Source: Solirubrobacterales bacterium (lineage in GTDB: Bacteria > Actinomycetota > Thermoleophilia > Solirubrobacterales > Solirubrobacteraceae). Taken from it: DNA of 32,854 nt. Below, one piece after another: positions 14,396 through 24,880 of the stretch (its first letter is position 1; every line of letters starts with the position of its first letter). The stretch lies in contig PKXY01000007.1 in the NCBI GenBank assembly GCA_003132505.1, positions 15,977 through 48,830 on the forward strand, written 5' to 3'. Made by a program: the position numbers and the translations under genes. The notes under the pieces were generated by a model, which was given only the letters and a program-made list of their open reading frames with translations, searched no databases and was not told the origin of the DNA.

Positions 14396-14689
14396 TTGTT
14401 TGCTCATGTGGTCCTGTCAATCATCCATCCGCTGTTCGCGGCGGCGTCGAACCTGACGTACGGCGAGGACGCCGGCAAGGCGATCTCGATCGGCGTCGGC
14501 GCCGGCGGCGGCGCCGCGGGGGCCGGTGCCGGCATCGGCATGCTGTTCGGCAAGGTCTACGAGTCGAACTCCCGTCAGCCGGAGATGGCAGCTGACCTGA
14601 TCGGCCTCCAATGGCTGGGCTTCGCTCTGACCGAAGCGACGTTCTTCTATGGCCTGGTGGGCGGTCTCATCGGCTACGTCCTCGCCTAG
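14396..14689 (+). CDS. atpE: F1Fo ATP synthase subunit c
   Basis: The 97-residue proteolipid whose oligomer forms the rotor ring. Helix 1 has the Gly/Ala repeat ISIGVGAGGGAAGAGAGIGM, the polar loop carries RQPE, and helix 2 carries the proton-binding carboxylate Glu80 in FALTEATFFYGLVGG. The residue pattern (no Gln in helix 1 near the site) favours H+ rather than Na+ coupling. The protein is longer than the usual 70-85 residues because of a hydrophobic N-terminal stretch (MFAHVVLSIIHPLFAAASNL) that looks like a cleavable signal; the strong AAGGAG spacing shows the TTG start is real. A 7-bp hairpin spans its stop codon. Confidence 0.95.
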   Translation: MFAHVVLSIIHPLFAAASNLTYGEDAGKAISIGVGAGGGAAGAGAGIGMLFGKVYESNSRQPEMAADLIGLQWLGFALTEATFFYGLVGGLIGYVLA

Positions 14690-14694
14690 ACCGC
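14661..14694 (+). other. Hairpin across the atpE-atpF junction
   Basis: GCGGTCT at 14661-14667 pairs with AGACCGC at 14688-14694 around a 20-base loop; the atpE stop TAG (14687-14689) is at the foot of the 3' arm and the atpF ATG follows two bases later. Confidence 0.4.
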
Positions 14695-14695
14695 T

Positions 14696-15235
14696 ATGAC
14701 GCCCTTCGCCTCATCAAGCGGTTCCTTCCTGATCTCGCCCAACGTCGGGCTGATGATCTGGACGCTGCTCGTCTTCGGGATCTCCGTCTTCATCCTCAAC
14801 CGCTATGCCTTCCCGCGGATCCGCGACTCGCTTGACCGCCGGCAGCACGCGATCGAGGAATCGATCGACTCGCAGGAGCGGCTCCGTGCCGAAGCAGAGC
14901 AGGTTCTCTCCGAGTACCGCGACCAGCTGGCCGAGGCGCGTATGCAGGCCGAGGAGATCGTCACGCGAGCGCGTGAGGCAGGTAAGGAGCATGAGCGCGA
15001 GACGCGCACCGAGGCACGTGAGCGACGCGAGAAGATGCTCGAGCAGACCAAGCACGACATCGAGGTCGAGACGCAGCGGGCGCTCGAGCAGATCCGCAAG
15101 GAGGTCGCAACCCTGACGGTCCTCGCGACCGAGAAGGTGATGCGCAAGGCGCTGAGCCCGAGCGACCAGCGCAAGCTGGTCGAGGAGGCGCTCGGAGAGC
15201 TCGACTTCACGGTCCTCGAAGGGTCGGAGAACTAA
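14696..15235 (+). CDS. atpF: F1Fo ATP synthase subunit b
   Basis: A 179-residue peripheral-stalk subunit. One N-terminal membrane helix (NVGLMIWTLLVFGISVFIL) is followed by a long charged helix rich in Glu, Arg and Ala, predicted to form the parallel coiled coil (IRDSLDRRQHAIEESIDSQE and onward), ending in the LATEKVMRKALSPSDQRKLVEE segment that meets delta. A single b gene is present, with no b' and no fusion to delta as in mycobacteria. The start ATG 14696 has no recognisable Shine-Dalgarno sequence and lies just after a hairpin on the atpE stop, in contrast to atpE, atpA and atpD. Confidence 0.94.
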   Translation: MTPFASSSGSFLISPNVGLMIWTLLVFGISVFILNRYAFPRIRDSLDRRQHAIEESIDSQERLRAEAEQVLSEYRDQLAEARMQAEEIVTRAREAGKEHERETRTEARERREKMLEQTKHDIEVETQRALEQIRKEVATLTVLATEKVMRKALSPSDQRKLVEEALGELDFTVLEGSEN

Positions 15236-15246
15236 GTGACCCTTCG
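15217..15246 (+). other. 9-bp perfect hairpin at the atpF-atpH junction
   Basis: CGAAGGGTC at 15217-15225 pairs perfectly with GACCCTTCG at 15238-15246. The 12-base loop contains the atpF stop TAA. It is one of a series of hairpins at atp gene boundaries. Confidence 0.55.
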
Positions 15247-15273
15247 GCGAGGAACCAGGACGGACCGCTAGCC

Positions 15274-15807
15274 ATGCAGGAGATCGCGAACGTCTATGCC
15301 CGCGCCCTGTTCGAGGCCGCCCGCGACAAGGACGCCCTCGACACGGCGCACGAGCAGCTGGCCCAGTTCACCGACGCGCTCGCAGACAGCCAGGATCTCC
15401 AGGTGTTCTTTTACTCGCCTTACTTCTCGGTCGACGAGCAGAAGCAGGGTCTGGCGCAGGCGCTGAGCGGCGCCGACCCATTGATCGAGAACTTCCTCGA
15501 CATGCTGATCGAGAACCGCCGCATGCCTGTGCTCGCGGCGACGCGGACGCGCTTCGAGGAGCTGTGGGAGCACGAGAACCGCCTGATCCCGGTCGAGGTG
15601 ACGAGCGCGATCGAGCTCGACGCGCAGACCGTCGGCGACATCGGTAAGCGGATCGGCGAGCAGACCGGCCATAAGGTGCAGCTCACGAGCCGCGTGGATC
15701 CGGACATCATCGGCGGCATCGTCCTGCGTGTTGGCAACTCGATCCTCGACGCATCGATCCGCAACCGCCTCGACCAACTACGCAAAGAAGTCGTCCGCGC
15801 CGCCTAG
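15274..15807 (+). CDS. atpH: F1Fo ATP synthase subunit delta
   Basis: A 177-residue protein that joins the peripheral stalk to the top of F1. Family features are the N-terminal IANVYARALFEAARDKDAL helix segment, LIENFLDMLIENRRMPVL in the middle, and the C-terminal DPDIIGGIVLRVGNSILDASIRNRLDQL signature. It is of usual length for a stand-alone OSCP/delta. The ATG at 15274 lies 38 bases after atpF, with only a weak distant GAGGAA, so initiation may be modest. A two-part hairpin holds its stop codon in the loop. Confidence 0.94.
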   Translation: MQEIANVYARALFEAARDKDALDTAHEQLAQFTDALADSQDLQVFFYSPYFSVDEQKQGLAQALSGADPLIENFLDMLIENRRMPVLAATRTRFEELWEHENRLIPVEVTSAIELDAQTVGDIGKRIGEQTGHKVQLTSRVDPDIIGGIVLRVGNSILDASIRNRLDQLRKEVVRAA

Positions 15808-15822
15808 CCGGCGGCCGCGACG
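15792..15822 (+). other. Interrupted hairpin at the atpH-atpA junction
   Basis: An inner 6-bp stem (GCCGCC 15799-15804 with GGCGGC 15810-15815) and an outer 4-bp stem (15792-15795 with 15819-15822) flank a 3x3 internal loop. The 5-base apical loop contains the atpH stop TAG. The atpA Shine-Dalgarno begins two bases after the stem. Confidence 0.35.
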
Positions 15823-15823
15823 C

Positions 15824-15829
15824 AAGGAG
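15824..15829 (+). promoter_or_regulatory. Strong ribosome-binding site of atpA
   Basis: AAGGAG lies 11 bases before ATG 15841, immediately downstream of the junction hairpin. Confidence 0.6.
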
Positions 15830-15840
15830 CCCAATCGCAC

Positions 15841-17508
<1,668 letters not shown>

Positions 17509-17529
17509 CCGGCGCTCAGCTCCGACGAC

Positions 17530-18438
17530 ATGGCCTCACAGCGCGAAGTCAGAACTCGCATCGCGAGCTTCAAGAACATCGAGAAGATCACGCGTGCGAT
17601 GGAAGCCGTCTCGGCCGCGCGACTGCGCCGAGCCGAGCAGCGGATCGCTGCGCTCCGCCCTTACGCCGACGCGGTGCGGCGTATGACACGCCAGGCCGCC
17701 CGCGATGCCGGCAGCGAGATCAAGCGGGTACCGCTGCTCGCAACGCGCGAGCCCCAGCAGCGCGTCGCGATCCTGCTGATCACGGCAGATCGCGGCCTCG
17801 CGGGAGCTTTCAACTCGCAGATCGTGCGCGCCGGGACGCAGCTCGCAAGCGAGCTGGAGGCGCAGCAGCGCGAGGCGGTCTGGTACGCGAGCGGACGCCG
17901 GGGCGTGTCGTCGCTGACCTTCCGCGGGCGCGATCTGTCCGGCGCCTACACAGGCTTCACCGACCGCCCGGCATACACCGATGCACGCCAGATCGCCGGC
18001 GAGCTGATCACCGCGTTTCTCGACGGCGCCGTCGACCGCGCCGAGATCATCTACAACGCCTACATCTCGCCGCTGACCCAGCGCGCGACCCGCGAGACGC
18101 TGCTACCGGCCTCGGCGGCGGCGCTGACCGGCGCCGACCGCGACGAGGATGAGCCCGGCGAGGAACGCTCAGCCAGACGCGGGAACGCCGAATACGAGCC
18201 CGAGGCTGACGAGCTGCTGCGCGAGCTCGTGCCCCACTATGTCGAGGTCTCGATCTACCGGGCGCTGCTCGAATCAGCGGCGTCCGAGCATGGCGCGCGC
18301 ATGACCGCGATGCGCAGCGCAACTGAGAACGCCGGGGAGCTGATCGACGACCTGACGCTCGAGATGAACCGGGCGCGCCAGGCGGAGATCACCCAGGAAA
18401 TCTTGGAAGTCGTCGCCGGCGCCGGATCGCTCGTCTGA
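17530..18438 (+). CDS. atpG: F1Fo ATP synthase subunit gamma
   Basis: The 302-residue central-stalk rotor subunit. The N-terminal helix (REVRTRIASFKNIEKITRAM) and the C-terminal helix (TENAGELIDDLTLEMNRARQ then EITQEILEVVAGAGSL) that pair as the rotating coiled coil are both intact, and the LLITADRGLAGAFNSQ core motif is present. The variable region between the Rossmann-like domain and the C-terminal helix has an acidic stretch (ADRDEDEPGEERSARRG). There is no Shine-Dalgarno before ATG 17530, and hairpins lie on both sides of the gene, consistent with lower synthesis of this single-copy subunit. Confidence 0.95.
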   Translation: MASQREVRTRIASFKNIEKITRAMEAVSAARLRRAEQRIAALRPYADAVRRMTRQAARDAGSEIKRVPLLATREPQQRVAILLITADRGLAGAFNSQIVRAGTQLASELEAQQREAVWYASGRRGVSSLTFRGRDLSGAYTGFTDRPAYTDARQIAGELITAFLDGAVDRAEIIYNAYISPLTQRATRETLLPASAAALTGADRDEDEPGEERSARRGNAEYEPEADELLRELVPHYVEVSIYRALLESAASEHGARMTAMRSATENAGELIDDLTLEMNRARQAEITQEILEVVAGAGSLV

Positions 18439-19952
<1,514 letters not shown>

Positions 19953-19953
<1 letters not shown>

Positions 19954-20366
19954 TGGCGCACACGAAGTTCGCCTGTGAAGTGCTGACGCCGGAAGGCGAG
20001 GTGTTCAACGACGAGGTCGAGATGGTCTCGACGCGCACCACCCTCGGCCTGATCGCGATCCTTGCAAACCACGCGCCGGTGCTGGCCCGGCTCGAACCGA
20101 CCGAGCTACGGATCTACCGCAGCGAGAACGACATCCTGCGCTTAGCGCAGGCCGAAGGCTTCATGCAGATGTCGGACAATCGCGCGCTGCTGCTCCTCGA
20201 GCAGGTCTCGGAGATCGATGCGCTCGACCGCGGCGAGCTCGAGCGCGCACGCGAGGCAGCGCAGAGCGCCAGCGAGGCCGCCCCGGAGGGAAGCGAGGAA
20301 GCAACGCGCGCGACGCGCGAGCTGCGCCGAGCCGAGGCCTTCCTGCGGATTCTCGACGCATCCTGA
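19953..20366 (+). CDS. atpC: F1Fo ATP synthase subunit epsilon
   Basis: A 137-residue rotor-foot subunit that can inhibit ATP hydrolysis. The N-terminal beta-sandwich carries the family motifs CEVLTPEGEVFNDEVEMV and LIAILANHAPVLARLEP; the C-terminal ~50 residues form two charged helices (the mobile inhibitory pair). ATG 19953 overlaps the atpD stop as TGATG and a GAAGGA sequence lies just upstream inside atpD, so translation is probably coupled. It is the last gene of the operon. Confidence 0.94.
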
Positions 20367-20414
20367 CTTGCCGGTCGCGTATCTTCCGCCGCGGCCCGCG
20401 TTGATCAAACGTGA

Positions 20415-20429
20415 TCCTCTGCCAGAGGA
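20415..20429 (+). terminator. Candidate stem-loop terminator of the atp operon
   Basis: TCCTCT at 20415-20420 pairs with AGAGGA at 20424-20429 around a 3-base loop, 49 bases after the atpC stop. No T-run follows. Confidence 0.35.
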
Positions 20430-20447
20430 CCGCTTTATGCGCCTCGC

Positions 20448-20453
20448 TACTCT
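20448..20453 (+). promoter_or_regulatory. Candidate -10 box of the G1 peptidase gene
   Basis: TACTCT fits TAnnnT and ends 11 bases before ATG 20465, so the message would have a very short leader. No clear -35 was found. Confidence 0.3.
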
Positions 20454-20464
20454 GATTAAGCCTG

Positions 20465-21349
20465 ATGCCAAGCCCGCGGTCACTACACGGATCGAGACGG
20501 ATTGCCATCGCGAGCATCGTCGCGCTGTGCTTCGCAGGCGCTGGCGCGGCGTACGCCAGCGAGCTACCGAGCCAGACGAGCACGAACTGGGCCGGCTACA
20601 CGGCCATCACGGGCTCCTCGACGCGCGATTATGCCAAGCGTTTCAGCTCCGTATCGGGCACCTGGGTGGAGCCGACCGCGACCTGTACAGCCGCAGAGCC
20701 GACGTTCTCCGCGTTCTGGGTCGGCCTCGGCGGCTATAGGCAGACCTCGAAGGCACTCGAGCAGGTTGGCTCGGAGGCGGACTGCGCGGCCTCCGGCCAG
20801 ATTTCCTACTACGCGTGGTACGAATACGTGCCACAGGGGCCGAACACGATCAACAGGATCGTCGTCAGCCCCGGCGACGAAATAACTGCGACGGTCGCCG
20901 TCAAGGGCGATCGCGCAACCGTCAAGTTGACGGACCTGACGACCGGCGCGACCTTCAAGCGCACGCGCAAGATGCGCTCGCCAAAGCCGGATGTGAGCGC
21001 CGCCGAATGGATCGCCGAGGCTCCGTCGACCTGCAACAACAACCGCTGCACGCCGCTGACCCTGACGAACTTCGGCAGCCTCACCTTCACCAACGCAACG
21101 GCGACATCCGTGGGGATCGACGGCCGCCAAACCGGCGTGATCGACGATTCCGACTGGATCTACGGCGCGATCGAGCTCGAGTCGACCAACTCGCGTAGTC
21201 GTTTCAATCAGAACGAGCCGTCTGAGGCGACCACCGGAACTCTCGCGGCCACCGGCGACTCCTTCAGCGTGACCTACGGAAGCGGCGCGACCGGCTCGAG
21301 TGGGTCCTCCGGCTCGAGCGGCACCACCGGCGTCACCGGCGCCACCTAG
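20465..21349 (+). CDS. Secreted G1-family (eqolisin) glutamic endopeptidase
   Basis: A 294-residue exported protease. Residues 1-32 are a signal peptide (RRIAIASIVALCFAGAGAAYA, cleavage before SELPS). The mature protein starts with TSTNWAGY, as in other G1 peptidases, and carries the family's active-site regions: SAFWVGLGG...EQVGSEADC with Gln100, and SAAEWIAEAPS with Glu181 as the likely catalytic glutamate; YYAWYEYVP is another conserved strand. G1 enzymes fold as a beta-sandwich, use a Gln/Glu dyad and usually work at acid pH. The last ~25 residues are a Gly/Ser/Thr-rich tail with repeated GSSGSSG units, perhaps a wall-spanning linker. The substrate is unknown. Confidence 0.85.
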   Translation: MPSPRSLHGSRRIAIASIVALCFAGAGAAYASELPSQTSTNWAGYTAITGSSTRDYAKRFSSVSGTWVEPTATCTAAEPTFSAFWVGLGGYRQTSKALEQVGSEADCAASGQISYYAWYEYVPQGPNTINRIVVSPGDEITATVAVKGDRATVKLTDLTTGATFKRTRKMRSPKPDVSAAEWIAEAPSTCNNNRCTPLTLTNFGSLTFTNATATSVGIDGRQTGVIDDSDWIYGAIELESTNSRSRFNQNEPSEATTGTLAATGDSFSVTYGSGATGSSGSSGSSGTTGVTGAT

Positions 21350-21356
21350 ACGGAGC

Positions 21357-21371
21357 CTCGCGGCGCGCGAG
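21357..21371 (+). terminator. Candidate stem-loop terminator after the G1 peptidase gene
   Basis: CTCGCG at 21357-21362 pairs with CGCGAG at 21366-21371 around a 3-base loop, seven bases after the stop codon. There is no T-run. Confidence 0.4.
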
Positions 21372-21393
21372 TCGCCCCGCGGGTGCGCTCCGA

Positions 21394-21399
21394 TAGCCT
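21394..21399 (+). promoter_or_regulatory. Candidate -10 box of the glycan operon
   Basis: TAGCCT ends ten bases before ATG 21410. It supports the ATG over the upstream in-frame GTG 21383, which would precede the transcription start. Confidence 0.35.
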
Positions 21400-21409
21400 T
21401 CGGCGGCCT

Positions 21410-22702
21410 ATGACAGCTGCGCGCCAACCGATCGGCGTGATCGGTACCGGGTACGTGGGTCTGGTCACGGCCGCCGGCTTCGCTCAGCTCGGATCGGAGG
21501 TCTATTGCGTCGATATCGACGCGGACAAGATCGGGCAGCTTCAGCGCGGCGAAGTCCCGATCTACGAGCCGGGTCTCGGGGAGCTGATCGCCGACAATCG
21601 CGAGCGTTTGCATTTCTCGACCGTGCTCGACGAGGCGGTCGAGCACGCCCGCCTGCTGTTCGTCTGCGTCGGCACACCGCCGACGCACTCCGGCGATGCT
21701 GACCTCAGCGCCGTTCACGCCGTGGTCGACGCGGTTCCGTCCTCGGCTGAGCACGCGCTCGTGATGAAGTCGACGGTTCCGTGCGGGACCGGCCGCTCGC
21801 TCAGGCGCGTGCTGAGCGAGCAGGGGAAGGGTGCGATCGACTACGTCTCCTGCCCGGAGTTTCTCAAGGAGGGCTCGGCGATCAACGACTTCATGCATCC
21901 CGACCGGGTGGTGATCGGCGAGGAAGAGGGAAGCCCGGCCGGCGACGCCGTCGCAGAGCTCTACGAGTCGCTCGAGGCTCCGCTCGTGCGCACCGACGTG
22001 GCGAGTGCCGAGATGATCAAGCTTGCGGCCAACGCGTTCCTCGCGACCAAGATCTCGTTCATCAACGAGATCGCGAATGTCTGCGAGGAGACCGGCGCGA
22101 ACGTGCTTGACGTCGCGCGCGGCGTTGGTCTCGATGACCGGATCGGGCCGAGGTTCCTCCAGGCCGGCGTCGGGTACGGCGGCTCATGCTTCACCAAGGA
22201 CGTGAGCGCGCTGAAGCTGCTCGCGGCGAATTCGGGCTACCACTTCCAGTTGCTGGGAGCTGTGATCGAGGTCAACGAACTGCAGAAGCGGCGCGTTGTG
22301 GCAAAGCTCCAGCGCCATCTCGGCAACCTTGCCGGCAAGCGTATTGCGGTGCTCGGTCTCGCCTTCAAGCCCAACACCGACGACATGCGCGGGGCTTCCT
22401 CGCTGGTGCTCGCCGCACGGCTTGCGGCCGAGGGCGCGCACGTCCGCGCCTACGATCCGGTCGCCGCGGGGGAGGCGAAGAAGGTGATGCCGCAGCTCGA
22501 CTGCGGTGACTCCGTGCTGGAGGTCGTGAGCGAGGCGGACGCCGTTGTTCTGGTAACCGAATGGCCGGAGTTCCTCGCGCTCGACTGGAGTGAGGTCGCG
22601 GCGCGGATGTCAGGGAAGCTCGTGATCGACGGGCGCAACGCGCTGGATCCGGTGGTCCTCGACGCCGCCGGGCTCACCTACGAGGGAATCGGCCGGCCGT
22701 GA
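21410..22702 (+). CDS. ugd: UDP-glucose 6-dehydrogenase
   Basis: A 430-residue cytoplasmic enzyme that oxidises UDP-glucose twice with NAD+ to UDP-glucuronate, a precursor of acidic polysaccharides. The N-terminal Rossmann motif GVIGTGYVGLVTAAGFA, the PIYEPGLGE segment, the FVCVGTPP motif, the central EMIKLAANAFLATKISFINE helix and the catalytic cysteine Cys260 in GYGGSCFTKD are all present, as is the C-terminal GLAFKPNTDDMRGA domain. GDP-mannose dehydrogenase shares this architecture and cannot be wholly excluded. I chose ATG 21410 over GTG 21383 because the protein then begins next to the nucleotide-binding strand and a -10 box lies just upstream. It is the first gene of a tightly spaced operon. 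Confidence 0.9.
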   Translation: MTAARQPIGVIGTGYVGLVTAAGFAQLGSEVYCVDIDADKIGQLQRGEVPIYEPGLGELIADNRERLHFSTVLDEAVEHARLLFVCVGTPPTHSGDADLSAVHAVVDAVPSSAEHALVMKSTVPCGTGRSLRRVLSEQGKGAIDYVSCPEFLKEGSAINDFMHPDRVVIGEEEGSPAGDAVAELYESLEAPLVRTDVASAEMIKLAANAFLATKISFINEIANVCEETGANVLDVARGVGLDDRIGPRFLQAGVGYGGSCFTKDVSALKLLAANSGYHFQLLGAVIEVNELQKRRVVAKLQRHLGNLAGKRIAVLGLAFKPNTDDMRGASSLVLAARLAAEGAHVRAYDPVAAGEAKKVMPQLDCGDSVLEVVSEADAVVLVTEWPEFLALDWSEVAARMSGKLVIDGRNALDPVVLDAAGLTYEGIGRP

Positions 22703-22724
22703 GCGCCAGGCCGTGCTCAGGCTC

Positions 22725-23828
22725 GTGCAGGCACTGATCCTCGCCGGCGGAGTCGGGACGCGCCTGCGTCCGCTCACCGCCAGGACGCCAAAGCCGATCG
22801 TGACGCTCGTCGATCGGCCGTTCATCGTGTTCATGCTCGAATGGCTGCGCGCCCACGGCGTCGACGAGGTGATCCTCTCCTGCGGGTTCCTCGCCGGAAG
22901 CGTGCGCGAGGTACTCGACGACGGCGCTGCCTACGACTTGCGGCTGCACTACGTGGATGAGCCCGAGCCGCTTGGCACCGGCGGGGCGCTGAAGTACGCG
23001 GAGGAGCTGCTTGGCGAGCGCTTTGTCGTGTGCAACGGCGACGTGCTGACCGACATGGACCTGAGCGCCCAGCTCGTCCAGCACGAGGCAACGGGAGCAG
23101 CGGCCACGCTGGCGCTGGCACGGGTCGAGGATCCGAGCGCCTACGGGCTGGTCCGTGTTGATGATGACCTTAGGGTGCGCGAGTTCTTCGAGAAGCCGAA
23201 TGCCGGCGGGGAGCAGCTCGATTCGCTGATCAGCGCCGGCGTCTACGTGCTCGAGCGCAGCGTGCTCGACCTGATCCCTGGGGGACGGCCGGTCTCGATC
23301 GAACGCGAGATCTGGCCGCTGCTCATTGCGAGCGGCATGTACGGCTATGTCGCAAGCGGCTATTGGCTCGACATCGGGAGCCCTCGCGGCTATCTGCAGG
23401 GGAGCTTCGATCTGATCGAGGGCCAAGTCGAGACTTCGCTCGCGACGACGATGGGGAGCGACCACCTGAGCCTCGCCGCCTCGGCGCGGATTGAGGGCCG
23501 CGTGGTCCCGGCTGCGCTGATCGGCGAGGGCTGCGAACTCGGTCCCGACGTCCACGCCGGGAGCCAGGTGATCCTCGGGCCGGGCGTGAAGGTGGCTGCA
23601 GGTACCCGCCTCGAGCGCGCGGTCATTCTCGCGGGTGCTCAGATCGGCGAGCGCTGCGTGCTGCGTGACTGCGTCGTCGGCGAGCGCGTGAGCATCGGCG
23701 CGCACACGGAGGTGAGCGGCGGGGCTGTGATCGGTCAGGATGCGGTGATCGGTGAGCACAACATGATCACCGGGGGCGTGCGGATCTCGCCCGGGGTTGT
23801 TCTCGGCGACCGAGCGGTCGCCTTCTGA
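22725..23828 (+). CDS. Sugar-1-phosphate nucleotidyltransferase with left-handed beta-helix (mannose-1-phosphate guanylyltransferase-like)
   Basis: The N-terminal ~230 residues are a nucleotidyltransferase: LILAGGVGTRLRPLT with the signature Lys in TPKPIV, CNGDVLTDMD with the metal Asp, and FFEKP. The C-terminal ~120 residues are hexapeptide repeats (for example LIGEGCELGPDVHAG, VILGPGVKVAAG) forming a left-handed beta-helix. This layout matches GDP-mannose pyrophosphorylases and glucose-1-phosphate thymidylyl/uridylyltransferases; the neighbouring phosphomannose isomerase-type gene favours mannose-1-phosphate. GTG 22725 gives the usual MQALILAGG beginning; GTG 22713 would add four residues. 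Its stop overlaps the next start (TGATG). Confidence 0.82.
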   Translation: MQALILAGGVGTRLRPLTARTPKPIVTLVDRPFIVFMLEWLRAHGVDEVILSCGFLAGSVREVLDDGAAYDLRLHYVDEPEPLGTGGALKYAEELLGERFVVCNGDVLTDMDLSAQLVQHEATGAAATLALARVEDPSAYGLVRVDDDLRVREFFEKPNAGGEQLDSLISAGVYVLERSVLDLIPGGRPVSIEREIWPLLIASGMYGYVASGYWLDIGSPRGYLQGSFDLIEGQVETSLATTMGSDHLSLAASARIEGRVVPAALIGEGCELGPDVHAGSQVILGPGVKVAAGTRLERAVILAGAQIGERCVLRDCVVGERVSIGAHTEVSGGAVIGQDAVIGEHNMITGGVRISPGVVLGDRAVAF

Positions 23829-24880
23829 TGGACGCGCTCGATCGCGAGGCAATCGGCGCGCTCGACTCCGAGCGGCTGCTCGACGACATCCTTGGCCTGC
23901 CTGCCCAGCTCGGCGACGCGTTGTGGCGTGTCGAGTCCGCCGGACTCGAGGCGCACGACTCACCGGGCGGGCTCGTGGTGGCGGGCATGGGCGGCTCGGC
24001 GATCGGCGGCGATCTCGCTCGCGCCGCGCTTGGCGATCAGGCATCGCGGCCGATCCTCGCGGCGCGCGGCTATGGCCTGCCGCCGTGGACCACGCCGGAC
24101 ACCACGGTGCTCTGTGCGAGCTACTCGGGCGATACCGAGGAGACGCTCGCCTGTTATGAGTCGGCCGGTGCGCTTGGCGCGCACCGCGTCGTCGTCACTG
24201 CCGGTGGGCAGCTCGCCGAGCTGGCACGGGCGGACGGCGTCGGGGTGATTCCGGTCCCCGGCGGCTTTCAACCGCGGGCCGCGCTGGCGTACCTGCTGGT
24301 GGCGTCGCTCGAGGTCGCCGCACTCTGCGGCGCGGGACCGCGACTCGCGGCGGAGATCGACGTCGCCGCCGGGCACCTCGAGAAGCTCGCCGGCGAGTGG
24401 GGTCCCGACGCCGCTGAGGACTCGCTCGCCAAGTCGCTTGCCCGTTCGCTAAATGGAACGGTGCCGGTGATCGCCGGCGCCGGGCTCACCTCTGCCCTCG
24501 CCTATCGCTGGAAGACGCAGATCAACGAGAACGCCAAGCTCCCAGCCTTCTACGGCGAGCTGCCGGAGCTCGACCACAACGAGATAGCCGGTTGGGATGG
24601 CGCGGCGGCGCTCGCGCCGTTCAGCGCGATCTTCCTCTACGACTGCGACAGCCACCCGCGCCTGCGCACGCGGATCGAGCTGACTGAGCAGCGGATCGCT
24701 CCGTCGGCGAGGTTCACCTCGGTCGTGAGCACGCGCGGCGAGAGCGCGCTCGAGCGCGTCTGCTCACTCGTACTGCTCGGGGATCTGGTGTCCTTCTATC
24801 TCGCGGTGCTGGCCGGCGTCGATCCAACCCCGGTGGTGGCGCTCGTGCAGCTCAAACAGGCGCTCGCCGAGCGCGAGTAA
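23828..24880 (+). CDS. Bifunctional phosphoglucose/phosphomannose isomerase (SIS domain)
   Basis: A 350-residue protein with two SIS subdomains, of the PGI/PMI family first known from archaea, which interconverts fructose-6-P with glucose-6-P and mannose-6-P. Sugar-phosphate binding motifs are GMGGSAIGGDL (~52-62) and SYSGDTEET (~98-106); the active-site region WKTQINENAK...YGELPELDHNEI supplies the conserved Glu and His. It would feed hexose phosphates to the pyrophosphorylase upstream; no phosphomannomutase is seen in the window. The ATG overlaps the previous stop (TGATG) and its TAA overlaps the next ATG (TAATG), so translation is coupled on both sides. Confidence 0.87.
   Translation: MDALDREAIGALDSERLLDDILGLPAQLGDALWRVESAGLEAHDSPGGLVVAGMGGSAIGGDLARAALGDQASRPILAARGYGLPPWTTPDTTVLCASYSGDTEETLACYESAGALGAHRVVVTAGGQLAELARADGVGVIPVPGGFQPRAALAYLLVASLEVAALCGAGPRLAAEIDVAAGHLEKLAGEWGPDAAEDSLAKSLARSLNGTVPVIAGAGLTSALAYRWKTQINENAKLPAFYGELPELDHNEIAGWDGAAALAPFSAIFLYDCDSHPRLRTRIELTEQRIAPSARFTSVVSTRGESALERVCSLVLLGDLVSFYLAVLAGVDPTPVVALVQLKQALAERE

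Noticed and set aside
18100-18230. Acidic stretch in AtpG taken as an insertion
   Set aside because: The E. coli gamma subunit also has an acidic variable loop at this place, so the extra length is modest and not a new domain.
21290-21345. GSSG-type repeat as a mobile or CRISPR-like repeat
   Set aside because: The short repeats are in frame and encode the Gly/Ser tail of the G1 peptidase; there are no spacers.
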